From NCBI RefSeq assembly GCF_007097365.1, contig NZ_VJZR01000012.1, positions 1 to 64,000 of the forward strand: a DNA stretch of 64,000 bases, given 5' to 3'. This DNA comes from Flavobacterium franklandianum (GTDB lineage: Bacteria; Bacteroidota; Bacteroidia; Flavobacteriales; Flavobacteriaceae). Below, one piece after another: positions 1-7,676 of the stretch. Position 1 is the first letter of the stretch, and every line of letters starts with the position of its first letter. A program made the position numbers and the translations under genes. Below the pieces are notes generated by a model that saw only the letters and a program-made list of their open reading frames with translations, was not told the DNA's origin and did no database searches.

Positions 1-53
1 AATTGAATAGATTCATCACTTTTTTTATCAAATATAAAGCTTTTTATTAAATT

Positions 54-194
54 ATGGGTAATTGCGGACAATCAAAAAAATCAATTATATTTTCGGTTGG
101 TGGTGAAATGATTATATCTAAATTAGATAATACAAATTTACTTTTAGATGACAACAATTACGATGGTATTGGAAGTTCCTATATCAAAGAATAA
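54..194 (+). CDS. Possible small ORF or remnant, unknown
   Basis: A 46-codon frame opens with ATG two codons after an in-frame stop and ends in TAA. I do not recognise the peptide, which contains the run NTNLLLDDNNYDGIG and has no signal peptide or membrane segment. It lies just outside the 3' end of the retropepsin gene on the other strand. It may be a remnant or chance; no promoter or ribosome binding site was identified. Confidence 0.2.
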   Translation: MGNCGQSKKSIIFSVGGEMIISKLDNTNLLLDDNNYDGIGSSYIKE

Positions 195-207
195 GAAATA
201 AATTAAT

Positions 208-247
208 TAAAAAACGCTTCTTGACTCGATTCAATAAACGTTTTTTA
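208..247 (-). terminator. Weak candidate terminator of the retropepsin-PDZ gene
   Basis: AAAAAACG and CGTTTTTT form outer arms with an inner TTGA/TCAA pairing. The element sits directly after the stop codon of the minus-strand gene and is A/T-rich on both sides. The loop is long, so this is only a weak call. Confidence 0.3.
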
Positions 248-1573
248 TAACACATTTATCAATTGAAATTGAAATTTTAGAACTTGACTATCTCTTTCTA
301 CAACAAAATTTATCCAATTTTCTTCTTCAGATTTTAATAAAGAATAAATTTTTTCTAAAGTAAATTCATATCCAGGCTTTTGATTAATGCTAACGATTAT
401 ATCTCCTTTTTGGAGTCCGCTGATTGCTGCTGGTGAATTTTTCCGAACATTAACAATCGTGTATATTGGTTTTAAAACAAATTTATATTTAAAATTACTG
501 TAGATAACATTTGCTTTTGCATCAATTTCTTTTCCTGCATAAGGCACAGTTTCAAGACTAACCGTCTCCTGAACCCATTGTAAACCATGATGCTGAATTT
601 CAATTCCGCTTTTATTATAATTAAAAGATGATTTGAAACTACTGTTTTTCTTCAAAAAAAGTTGCTGATTTTGATAATCAAAAACTAAATTGAATCTTTT
701 TAAAATTTCGGCACCCACTGATCCAGCACGATCTTTAACCATTCTAACATTTTTTAATGAAGACGAATCTGGAAAAGCAACAATAGGATTATTAAATTCA
801 AATTTAGAAAAAGTAATTTTTTTAATCTGAGCCCTTCTTCCCTCAACATCACCACTAAAACCTTTTCCTAAGTAATCCTCAAAATTTTTTGCAGGAATAT
901 TTATTGATTTTCCTTTGTTCTCGAAAAGCCAAATAGCGTCACTATTGCCGATATCAATTAATAATTTTGTAGAAATTTCAGAAGAATCAATAATAGCACT
1001 ACCCTGAATGTAAGGTTTTGATTTTTCAACAGTTATGGGAACCATCTGAAATTTTTTAACTATTCGTTTTCGATTTTTCTCATTGTCTTTAAATACCGTA
1101 ATTTGCTTTCTCTGATAGTTAATTTCAACCAGATTCGATTTTAAAAAATGATAGCCAATAATACCATTTACAGGAATCCCAATGTGTGAAGACAAGTTGA
1201 AACTTTGATCTAAAACAATGTACAATAAATGATTATTTGACTTTAACCCATCGACCTCTAATGTGTTATTTGCAGATTTTAGCCCTTCAATAGAATTCTC
1301 ACCTCCCAAACCTCTCAATGCTATTTTTTCGACATTAAAAAAACTCACATCTTTCTTTTCCTCCATACTAAACAGTATGGTCTCTTCAACACCAGAATCT
1401 AAGAGGAAGTATAACTCAACATTATTAACTTTTATGGGAATAAATATCAAATTATTGATGATTTTGAAAGGGATAATCACTTTATCGGTTCCTTTTTCAA
1501 ATTGAAATTCGTCCTGTCCAAAAACAGATAAAGAATAAATAATAAAAAAGCATAAAATGATTATTCGACTCAT
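245..1573 (-). CDS. Secreted retropepsin-like aspartyl protease with C-terminal PDZ domain
   Basis: The 442-residue product has an N-terminal signal peptide (about 1-20, ending SVFGQ). Two aspartic-protease half-domains follow. The first carries DSG at 59-61 and a flap-like GLGGENS near 88-94. The second carries DIG at 207-209, where the usual Thr/Ser after Asp is replaced by Ile. A PDZ domain occupies about 365-442, with the typical stretch SPAAISGLQKGDIIVSING-like. This architecture is common in Bacteroidota envelope proteins, probably periplasmic peptidases. Substrate is unknown. The altered second motif could mean weak or no activity in that lobe. The gene is monocistronic and divergent from the aminotransferase gene. 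Confidence 0.8.
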   Translation of the reverse strand: MSRIIILCFFIIYSLSVFGQDEFQFEKGTDKVIIPFKIINNLIFIPIKVNNVELYFLLDSGVEETILFSMEEKKDVSFFNVEKIALRGLGGENSIEGLKSANNTLEVDGLKSNNHLLYIVLDQSFNLSSHIGIPVNGIIGYHFLKSNLVEINYQRKQITVFKDNEKNRKRIVKKFQMVPITVEKSKPYIQGSAIIDSSEISTKLLIDIGNSDAIWLFENKGKSINIPAKNFEDYLGKGFSGDVEGRRAQIKKITFSKFEFNNPIVAFPDSSSLKNVRMVKDRAGSVGAEILKRFNLVFDYQNQQLFLKKNSSFKSSFNYNKSGIEIQHHGLQWVQETVSLETVPYAGKEIDAKANVIYSNFKYKFVLKPIYTIVNVRKNSPAAISGLQKGDIIVSINQKPGYEFTLEKIYSLLKSEEENWINFVVERDSQVLKFQFQLINVL

Positions 1574-1649
1574 CCTATTTTTTTTATAAAGTTAATGAAA
1601 TATTGAATAATAACACACTTTTATTAACAAATAAACAGAATTGAAGTGT

Positions 1650-1680
1650 TTATTTTTGAAAAAAAAATCGCAATTTTGCA
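1650..1680 (+). promoter_or_regulatory. Bacteroidota-type promoter of the aminotransferase gene
   Basis: A TTTTTG block near 1651 lies about 20 nt before ATTTTGC near 1673-1679, resembling the flavobacterial TTTG-N19-TAnnTTTG consensus. It lies inside the longest possible reading frame of the downstream gene, which argues that translation starts at the later ATG (1695), leaving a leader of roughly 10 nt. Confidence 0.45.
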
Positions 1681-1694
1681 CCAAATTTAAAAAC

Positions 1695-2891
1695 ATGCCA
1701 AGTATTTCTATTAGAGGTCAAAAAATACCCGAATCGCCAATTCGAAAGTTAGCCCCTTATGCAGAACAAGCCAAATTAAAAGGCCATAAAGTGTATCATT
1801 TAAACATTGGTCAACCCGATATAAAAAGCCCTGAAATTGCCATTGAAGCTATAAAAAATATTAATTTAGATATTATAGAATACGGCCCATCCGCAGGTTA
1901 TGAAAGTTACCGAAAAAAACTAGCCTTATTTTACACCAATCAAAATGTAAGAGTTTCGTTTGATGATATAATGATAACCACAGGTGGCTCTGAAGCGCTA
2001 TTGTTTGCGCTGGGCAGCATTATGGATCCCGAAGATGAAGTCATTATTCCTGAACCTTTTTATGCCAATTATAGTGCTTTTGCAGCAGAATCAAGTGCTC
2101 GAGTTGTGCCTGTAATTTCCAATATCGAAAGTGGTTTTACCCTTCCTACTATTGCCGAATTTGAAAAAGCGATTACATCAAAAACCAAAGCGATTTTAAT
2201 CTGTAATCCCAATAATCCAACTGGCTATTTGTATTCAGAATCCGAAATTAATCAATTGGGAGAATTGGTTCGAAAACACGACTTATTTCTAATTGCTGAC
2301 GAAGTGTATCGCGAATTCATATACGACGACAGAGACAAACATTTTTCGGTGATGAACCTCAAAGGAATTGAGCAAAATGTCATAATGATTGATTCTGTTT
2401 CCAAAAGATACAGTATGTGTGGCGCAAGAATTGGCTGCATGGTTACCAAAAATAGAGAAGTTATTTCAGCCTCAATGAAATTTGCTCAGGCTCGTTTATG
2501 CCCACCGACGATTGGACAAATCGCTTGCGAAGCTGCAATAGATACTCCCCAAAGTTATTTTGACGAAGTAATTTCAGAATACAAAGAACGAAGAGATGCC
2601 TTAATAACCGAATTAAACAAAATAAAAGGTGTAATCGTAACCACTCCAAAAGCCGCGTTTTATTGCATTGCTCAACTACCTGTTGACAATACCGATGATT
2701 TTGCCCAATGGCTTCTTGAAAGCTACAATCTTGATGGAGAAACTGTAATGGTAGCTCCTGCGGCAGGATTTTATTCTACTCCAGGCGTTGGATTAAATCA
2801 AGTTCGAATTGCTTATGTGCTAAAAAAAGAAGATTTAGTTCGAGCTGTACAAATCTTAAAAGAGGCAATTCCAATTTATAATTCGAAATAA
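1695..2891 (+). CDS. PLP-dependent class I/II aminotransferase (aspartate aminotransferase family)
   Basis: The 398-residue product is a fold-type I aminotransferase that moves an amino group between an amino acid and a 2-oxo acid using pyridoxal phosphate. Visible motifs are the N-terminal PIRKL...AKLKG, YGPSAGYESYRKKLA, TTGGSEALLFAL, the NPNNPTGYLYS substrate loop and the PLP lysine K237 in SVSKRYSMCGARIG. The class resembles Bacteroidota aspartate/tyrosine-type enzymes (AspC-like); exact substrate cannot be told. An upstream start at 1641 is open, but it is preceded by no promoter and overlaps the likely promoter, so 1695 is preferred. No operon partner is evident. Confidence 0.88.
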   Translation: MPSISIRGQKIPESPIRKLAPYAEQAKLKGHKVYHLNIGQPDIKSPEIAIEAIKNINLDIIEYGPSAGYESYRKKLALFYTNQNVRVSFDDIMITTGGSEALLFALGSIMDPEDEVIIPEPFYANYSAFAAESSARVVPVISNIESGFTLPTIAEFEKAITSKTKAILICNPNNPTGYLYSESEINQLGELVRKHDLFLIADEVYREFIYDDRDKHFSVMNLKGIEQNVIMIDSVSKRYSMCGARIGCMVTKNREVISASMKFAQARLCPPTIGQIACEAAIDTPQSYFDEVISEYKERRDALITELNKIKGVIVTTPKAAFYCIAQLPVDNTDDFAQWLLESYNLDGETVMVAPAAGFYSTPGVGLNQVRIAYVLKKEDLVRAVQILKEAIPIYNSK

Positions 2892-3024
2892 GGAAACTCA
2901 TGTTTTTATTTTAAAATTCAATTGCATTTTATCCCAATTAATTATTAAAAGCTTTAGAAATTCTTTGGCTTTAATTAATTATCTTTACCCCTTAATTCAT
3001 TTCATACAATAATTGTAACTTTTA

Positions 3025-3696
3025 ATGATAAACAACGAAGAATTTCAGGACGAAATAGGAGACAACCATATTAGTTCAGCAGCAAAAAACCCAGTAAGAG
3101 AAGACGCTTTTGACATATCTGACGATGAAAAAATCGAAAAAATAAAGAAAGATGTCGAAAATATACTTGTTACTCTAGGCATGGATTTGACCGACGATAG
3201 CTTGAAAGGAACACCCAATCGAGTAGCAAAAATGTTTGTGAAAGAAATTTTTGGAGGTCTAAATCCAGCAAAAAAACCAAGCGCTTCAACTTTCGAAAAC
3301 AGCTACAAATATGGAGAAATGTTGGTCGAAAAAAACATTACACTTTATTCAACTTGTGAGCACCATTTGTTGCCCATTATTGGAAGAGCACACGTAGCTT
3401 ACATCTCAAACGGAAGAGTTGTTGGACTATCAAAAATAAACAGAATAGTTGAGTTTTATTCGAAAAGACCTCAGGTTCAAGAACGCTTAACAATGCAAAT
3501 TGTTCAAGAACTTCAAATAGCGTTGGGTACAGAAGATGTGGCATGTATTATCGATGCCAAACATCTTTGCGTTAATTCGAGAGGAATAAAAGACATCGAA
3601 AGCAGTACAGTAACCTCAGAATTTGGAGGTAAATTTAAAGAAGAACAAACTCGAAGAGAACTATTAGAATATATAAAGTTAGAAACGAAGTTTTAA
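3025..3696 (+). CDS. folE: GTP cyclohydrolase I
   Basis: The 223-residue enzyme opens the imidazole ring of GTP to give 7,8-dihydroneopterin triphosphate, the first step of folate/pterin synthesis, in the cytosol as a decamer. Zinc ligands are visible as C111 and H114 in STCEHHLLP and C182 in HLCVNSRGI. The GLSKINRIVEFYSKRPQVQERLT block is diagnostic. A poorly conserved, acidic N-terminal extension (about 1-35) precedes the core. An AT-rich upstream gap contains TATCTTTA as a possible -7 element. The 3' end runs straight into the left inverted repeat of the four-helix cassette. Confidence 0.96.
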   Translation: MINNEEFQDEIGDNHISSAAKNPVREDAFDISDDEKIEKIKKDVENILVTLGMDLTDDSLKGTPNRVAKMFVKEIFGGLNPAKKPSASTFENSYKYGEMLVEKNITLYSTCEHHLLPIIGRAHVAYISNGRVVGLSKINRIVEFYSKRPQVQERLTMQIVQELQIALGTEDVACIIDAKHLCVNSRGIKDIESSTVTSEFGGKFKEEQTRRELLEYIKLETKF

Positions 3697-3697
3697 A

Positions 3698-3730
3698 GGG
3701 TTTATAGTTTTGGGTTTATAGTTTGTTGTT
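3698..3730. repeat. Left arm of inverted repeat around the four-helix gene
   Basis: The 33-nt stretch has two copies of GGGTTTATAGTTT and ends in TTTGTTGTT one base before the ATG at 3731. Its reverse complement matches the segment near 4138-4180 at roughly 27 of 33 positions by eye. It occupies the site where a ribosome binding site and promoter would normally be. Confidence 0.75.
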
Positions 3731-4120
3731 ATGGGAAAAATACTAAAATTCGAGGATTTAGAAATATGGAGATTGGCTAGAGAAATCTGTCAATATGTTG
3801 AGTTTCTAATTCAAAATACAAATCTAAAGACCAACTATTCCCCAAAAGACCAAATTGACAGAAGTTCAGGATCGATTATGGACAATATTGCTGAAGGTTT
3901 CGAGCGAAACGGGAATAGAGAATTTATTCAATTTTTGAGCATTGCAAAAGGTTCATCTGGCGAAGTAAAATCTCAATCTTATAGAGCATTTGATAAAAAA
4001 TTGATTTCTGAAGAACAATATTTGAAATTAAACGAAATGGTTGAATTAGAGAAAAATAAAATTGGATCAATGATGAACTATCTCAACAATTGTGAAATAA
4101 AAGGACTTAAATTTAAATAA
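3731..4120 (+). CDS. Four-helix-bundle protein (S23 / 23S rRNA intervening-sequence protein family)
   Basis: The 129-residue protein shows the family signature: KFEDLEIWRLAREIC at the start, DQIDRSSGSIMDNIAEGFER in the second helix, FIQFLSIAKGSSGEVKSQ in the third and a Lys-rich last helix. Relatives are coded inside 23S rRNA intervening sequences of some spirochaetes and gamma-proteobacteria, and the accessory protein Avd of diversity-generating retroelements shares the fold; function is otherwise unknown. Here the gene stands alone between folE and cysS, closely bracketed by inverted repeats whose words recur in other gaps of the window. The start codon lies one base after the left arm. No rRNA gene is near. 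Confidence 0.85.
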   Translation: MGKILKFEDLEIWRLAREICQYVEFLIQNTNLKTNYSPKDQIDRSSGSIMDNIAEGFERNGNREFIQFLSIAKGSSGEVKSQSYRAFDKKLISEEQYLKLNEMVELEKNKIGSMMNYLNNCEIKGLKFK

Positions 4121-4137
4121 TAAATTATGTTCCATTA

Positions 4138-4180
4138 ACCACAAACTATAAACCATAAACTACAAACAATAAACCATAAT
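4138..4180. repeat. Right arm of inverted repeat around the four-helix gene
   Basis: The 43-nt segment repeats the words ACAAACTATAAACCATAAAC and CAAACAATAAACCAT, the reverse complement of the left arm at 3698-3730. It ends five bases before the cysS start codon. The arms plus gene form a unit of about 480 bp. Confidence 0.75.
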
Positions 4181-4185
4181 CAAGA

Positions 4186-5670
4186 ATGCCTTTATACAAA
4201 TCCCAAAATTTAAAAATATACAATACTCTTTCGGGGGAAAAAGAAATTTTTGAACCCATACACGAAGGAAATGTTGGAATGTATGTTTGTGGACCAACGG
4301 TCTATAGCAATGTACATCTTGGAAATGTGAGAACGTTTATGTCGTTTGATGTAATCTTTAGGTATTTTTTGCATTTGGGTTACAAAACGCGTTATGTTAG
4401 AAATATTACCGATGCTGGACATTTGACCGATGATGGAAATGTTGAAAACGACCGTTTTGTAAAACAATCTCGACTAGAAAAATTGGAACCCATGGAAGTA
4501 GTTCAAAAATACACTGTCGATTTTCATAAGGTTTTAGAAAAATTTAATTTTTTGGCTCCTACAATTGAGCCTACCGCAACAGGTCATATTATTGAACAAA
4601 TAGAATTGATTCAAAAACTAATTGCCGATGGTTTTGCATACGAAACCCAAGGTTCTGTCTATTTTGATGTTTATGAATACAACAAAAAAGGCTTAAATTA
4701 CGGCGAATTGAGTAATCGAAATATTGATGAATTGTTTGCCAATACAAGAGATTTAGACGGTCAAAACGAAAAGAAAAACCCTCAAGATTTTGCTTTGTGG
4801 AAAAATGCTTCCCCTGTACACATCATGCGTTGGAATTCCCCTTGGGGCGAAGGTTTTCCGGGCTGGCACTTAGAATGTACCGCAATGAGCACCAAATATT
4901 TAGGAGAGCATTTTGATATTCACGGAGGTGGAATGGATTTAAAATTCCCTCATCACGAATGCGAAGTAGCTCAAGGAAAAGCGTGTAACGGAATAACTCC
5001 AGTAAATATTTGGATGCACACCAATATGCTAACGATGAATGGTTTGCGAATGAGCAAATCGACTGGGAATTATATTTTACCTATGGAATTGCTTTCGGGT
5101 GAAAACACTTTTTTCGAAAAGAAATTTCAACCTAATGTGGTTCGTTTTTGCTTTTTGCAAGCTCATTATCGCAGTGTTTTAGACATTTCGAACGAGGCCA
5201 TGATTGCCAGCGAAAAAGGATTAAACAGATTGCTTGAAGGTGTAAAATTGATTGCAACCATTCAACCCAACACCACTTCTTCTTTCTCAGTTCCCGATTG
5301 GATTCAAAGTTGTTATGCAGCAATGAATGACGATTTTAATACTCCAATTCTAATTGCTAATTTATTTGAAGGAATTCGGTACATCAATTTATTAAATGAT
5401 AATTCTGCTAGCCTCACATCCGAAGATTTAAAATTATTTATTCATTCGACAAACACTTTTATCTTTGATGTTTTGGGACTTAAAGACGAAAAAGGTGTTG
5501 AAAACAATAACGAAAAACTAGAAGGCGTAGTCAATATGCTAATAGGTATGCGAAATGAGGCTAGAGGCAATAAAGATTTTGCAATGTCAGATCAAATAAG
5601 AAATCAATTGATTGCCTTAGGAATTCAGTTGAAGGACGGGAAAGAAGGGACTACTTTTAGTATTCAGTAA
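4186..5670 (+). CDS. cysS: Cysteinyl-tRNA synthetase
   Basis: The 494-residue class Ia synthetase charges tRNA-Cys. The HIGH-type motif is HLGN (44-47), preceded by zinc ligand C35 in [10 protein letters not shown]. The other zinc-site elements appear in [10 protein letters not shown] and HHECEVAQ. The KMSKS loop is MSKS at 289-292. The C-terminal DALR-like and anticodon-binding region (about 360-494) ends with [20 protein letters not shown]. Length is normal for the family. It is preceded by the four-helix cassette and followed by a tandem-repeat gap. Confidence 0.97.
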   Translation: MPLYKSQNLKIYNTLSGEKEIFEPIHEGNVGMYVCGPTVYSNVHLGNVRTFMSFDVIFRYFLHLGYKTRYVRNITDAGHLTDDGNVENDRFVKQSRLEKLEPMEVVQKYTVDFHKVLEKFNFLAPTIEPTATGHIIEQIELIQKLIADGFAYETQGSVYFDVYEYNKKGLNYGELSNRNIDELFANTRDLDGQNEKKNPQDFALWKNASPVHIMRWNSPWGEGFPGWHLECTAMSTKYLGEHFDIHGGGMDLKFPHHECEVAQGKACNGITPVNIWMHTNMLTMNGLRMSKSTGNYILPMELLSGENTFFEKKFQPNVVRFCFLQAHYRSVLDISNEAMIASEKGLNRLLEGVKLIATIQPNTTSSFSVPDWIQSCYAAMNDDFNTPILIANLFEGIRYINLLNDNSASLTSEDLKLFIHSTNTFIFDVLGLKDEKGVENNNEKLEGVVNMLIGMRNEARGNKDFAMSDQIRNQLIALGIQLKDGKEGTTFSIQ

Positions 5671-5672
5671 TC

Positions 5673-5747
5673 AGGCTGCAGATGGCAGGTTACAGATGGC
5701 AGATGGCAGGTTGCAGATTTAAAGTTGCAGATTTAAAGTTGCAGATT
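5673..5747. repeat. Short tandem repeats after cysS
   Basis: The gap contains three copies of a 9-10 nt CAGATGGCAGG-like word followed by three copies of GTTGCAGATTTAAA (14 nt). No coding potential or promoter was seen. It lies between the cysS stop and yidD. Confidence 0.7.
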
Positions 5748-5834
5748 GATTTACTAAAAATTTGTATGCTAATAGTATTTAAAGTTCCAATAGCTGATCA
5801 CTAAAAAACTGAACACCGAACACTTTTTTAAGAT

Positions 5835-6116
5835 ATGTTAAAGAAAATACTTATATTTCCTTTTGTTATTTTAGTACGTTTTTATCAAAGTGCTATTTCT
5901 CCATTCACTCCCTCTACTTGTAGATTTGAGCCTACATGTTCGAGTTATATGGTTGAAGCATTACAAAAACACGGTTTATTTTATGGTGGTTTTTTAGGAA
6001 TAAAAAGAATATTGAGTTGTCATCCTTGGGGAAAAACGGGGTATGATCCTGTGCCTTCCAAGCCACATTCAAGCCAAAGTGTTGAGACCAAAAACAAATG
6101 CTCACACAAACATTAA
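5835..6116 (+). CDS. yidD: Membrane protein insertion efficiency factor YidD
   Basis: The 93-residue protein matches the YidD family, a small amphipathic inner-membrane-associated protein that helps YidC-dependent insertion. Signature elements are [24 protein letters not shown], with conserved cysteines, then [19 protein letters not shown] and a GYDPVP tail. The C-terminal extension after residue 75 is Ser/Lys-rich and variable. The gene lies 61 bp upstream of lgt on the same strand and may be cotranscribed. Confidence 0.95.
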   Translation: MLKKILIFPFVILVRFYQSAISPFTPSTCRFEPTCSSYMVEALQKHGLFYGGFLGIKRILSCHPWGKTGYDPVPSKPHSSQSVETKNKCSHKH

Positions 6117-6177
6117 CTTTTTATAAAGATATACTCTTATTAAAATATATATTTTTACAATCTTTAAAACACATTAT

Positions 6178-7131
6178 ATGACACACGCTTTAAATATAAT
6201 TTGGAATCCGTCAGAAGGCATTGATTTAGGTTTTTTTGTAATTCGCTTTTATAGCCTGATGTTTGTAATTGCTTTTGGACTGGGTTGGTTTATAATGAAA
6301 AAAATATTCGAACGTGACTACGAATCGCTAGACAAATTAGACTCCTTATTTATTTGGACCGTTTTGGCTACATTAGCCGGAGCTCGTTTGGGTCATGTTT
6401 TCTTTTACGATTGGGAATATTATCGCAATCATTTGACAGAAATACTACTTCCAATTAGGGAAAATCCCGAAGGAACCCTTTTTCACATCATAAATGGCTG
6501 GGAATTTACAGGTTATCAAGGATTGGCAAGCCATGGAGCAGCTATTTCCATTATAATTACAATGTACTTTTTTAGTAAAAATATATTAAAAAGACCCCAA
6601 ATGTGGATTTTAGATAGAATTGTCATCGCTGTATCTAGTGGGGCAATCTTTGTACGTTTAGGCAATTTTTTCAATTCAGAAATTGTTGGAAACGTGACTA
6701 GTTCACCTTTTGGAATTCGCTTTATTCGGGATCAGTTTAGCGCCAGAGAAGCTGTAAATGCGACACAATTAGCATCACCAAATGAAGCCTACAACGCCAT
6801 TGCGACCAACCCACAGTTTGCTGATTTATTAGTACAAGTTCCAGCAAAACACCCAGCACAATTATACGAAGCTTTTTGCTATATTTTTGTTTTTGCCATA
6901 CTGTTTTTCTTGTATTGGAAAACCGACGCAAGAGAAAAATCAGGGTATTTATTTGGTCTTTTCCTAGTGCTTTTATGGTCTGTACGTTTTGTTGTGGAAT
7001 ATGTAAAAGAAAGTCAAGGGGGATTCGAAAGTGCCTTAGGTCTTTTATCTACTGGACAATGGCTCAGTATTCCATTCATATTGATTGGATTGTATTTGGT
7101 TTTTACAGCCGAAAAACCCGTTCACATATAG
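6178..7131 (+). CDS. lgt: Prolipoprotein diacylglyceryl transferase
   Basis: The 317-residue polytopic inner-membrane enzyme moves diacylglycerol from phosphatidylglycerol to the lipobox cysteine of prolipoproteins. Family features are GARLGHVFFYDWEYY, the GYQGLASHGAAI block (conserved His and Arg regions), GNFFNSEIVG and the HPAQLYEAFCY motif. An internal insert (about 185-225) is typical of Bacteroidota. About seven hydrophobic segments are visible. It probably ends at the hairpin at 7158-7190. It is last in a yidD-lgt pair. Confidence 0.96.
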   Translation: MTHALNIIWNPSEGIDLGFFVIRFYSLMFVIAFGLGWFIMKKIFERDYESLDKLDSLFIWTVLATLAGARLGHVFFYDWEYYRNHLTEILLPIRENPEGTLFHIINGWEFTGYQGLASHGAAISIIITMYFFSKNILKRPQMWILDRIVIAVSSGAIFVRLGNFFNSEIVGNVTSSPFGIRFIRDQFSAREAVNATQLASPNEAYNAIATNPQFADLLVQVPAKHPAQLYEAFCYIFVFAILFFLYWKTDAREKSGYLFGLFLVLLWSVRFVVEYVKESQGGFESALGLLSTGQWLSIPFILIGLYLVFTAEKPVHI

Positions 7132-7157
7132 TTTATCACAAAATAATTTTAAAATCA

Positions 7158-7190
7158 AAAGCCTCACAATTTGCGAGGCTTTCGTTTTTT
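7158..7190 (+). terminator. Hairpin terminator after lgt, copy A of a duplicated 3' end
   Basis: AAAGCCTC and GAGGCTTT pair around a short loop and are followed by a TTTTTT run on the plus strand, a good intrinsic terminator for lgt. The same hairpin is found at 10531-10563 after the intact T9SS type B gene. Both copies abut an identical C-terminal coding end on the minus strand. Confidence 0.8.
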
Positions 7191-7400
7191 ATCTCTTTAA
7201 AGAAAAATGGGATTTGAATTTTTTGCTAATTCCTTGCTCTTCATATTCAAAACTAAACCAATAATCTGTTGCTGGCATGGGCTGAACAACCTCTATCATT
7301 ACTATCCATAGCTGTCAAACCTCGATATCCTTGACGAGAAATAAGTTTTCTCCCCAACGGGTAGCCCAGAATTATATTCTGTGCCAATAAATTTGAGCAA
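7189..7400 (-). pseudogene. Decayed T9SS type B C-terminal domain (remnant)
   Basis: Reading the minus strand from about 7285 down to the TAA at 7191-7189 gives QPMPATDYWFSFEYEEQG and FKSHFSLKR, nearly the same as the end of the intact protein at 10567-12105. Upstream of that the frame breaks, but another frame gives GRKLISRQGYRGLTAMD, reminiscent of the YGKLL...GWDG segment of the same domain. No start or body remains. This is the 3' stump of a gliding-motility/T9SS type B protein that lost its remainder by deletion, recombination or insertion. The upstream boundary near 7400 is approximate. Confidence 0.75.
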
Positions 7401-7626
7401 GCAATACAAATCAAAAAAACTATATCAATAAAAGATGTGGCTTTTTTTAAAAAAAAAAATTCATAAAAAATACGTTAGTTTTGTTGGAGTGGCTTATTGG
7501 AGTTGGCACAGAATGCACCCGAGCGATCGGGAGGGTTTAGGTCTGTTGAAAAACCGATGAGTAATTGTTTTTCCTGTTTCAGTTTAAAATTTAATAACTA
7601 TAGCTTTTCATTTTACCCTAAAAATT
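7400..7626. other. Gap without a recognisable gene
   Basis: It includes a poly-A/poly-T tract (about 7442-7459), a small CCCGA-GCGA-TCGGG hairpin (7518-7531) and the word TTGGAGTGGCTTAT (7484-7497), which recurs at 10229-10242 on the other side of the GH9 gene. No open frame or promoter was found. Confidence 0.5.
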
Positions 7627-7663
7627 AAACAGTTTTGAATCAGCTGCTAATTCAAAACTGTTT
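7627..7663 (-). terminator. Terminator of the GH9 gene
   Basis: A perfect 14-bp inverted repeat AAACAGTTTTGAAT / ATTCAAAACTGTTT surrounds a 9-nt loop. On the minus strand it is followed by AATTTTTAGGG, a U-rich tail. It lies 14 bp after the GH9 stop codon. Confidence 0.85.
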
Positions 7664-7676
7664 AAAAGCAATTTGT

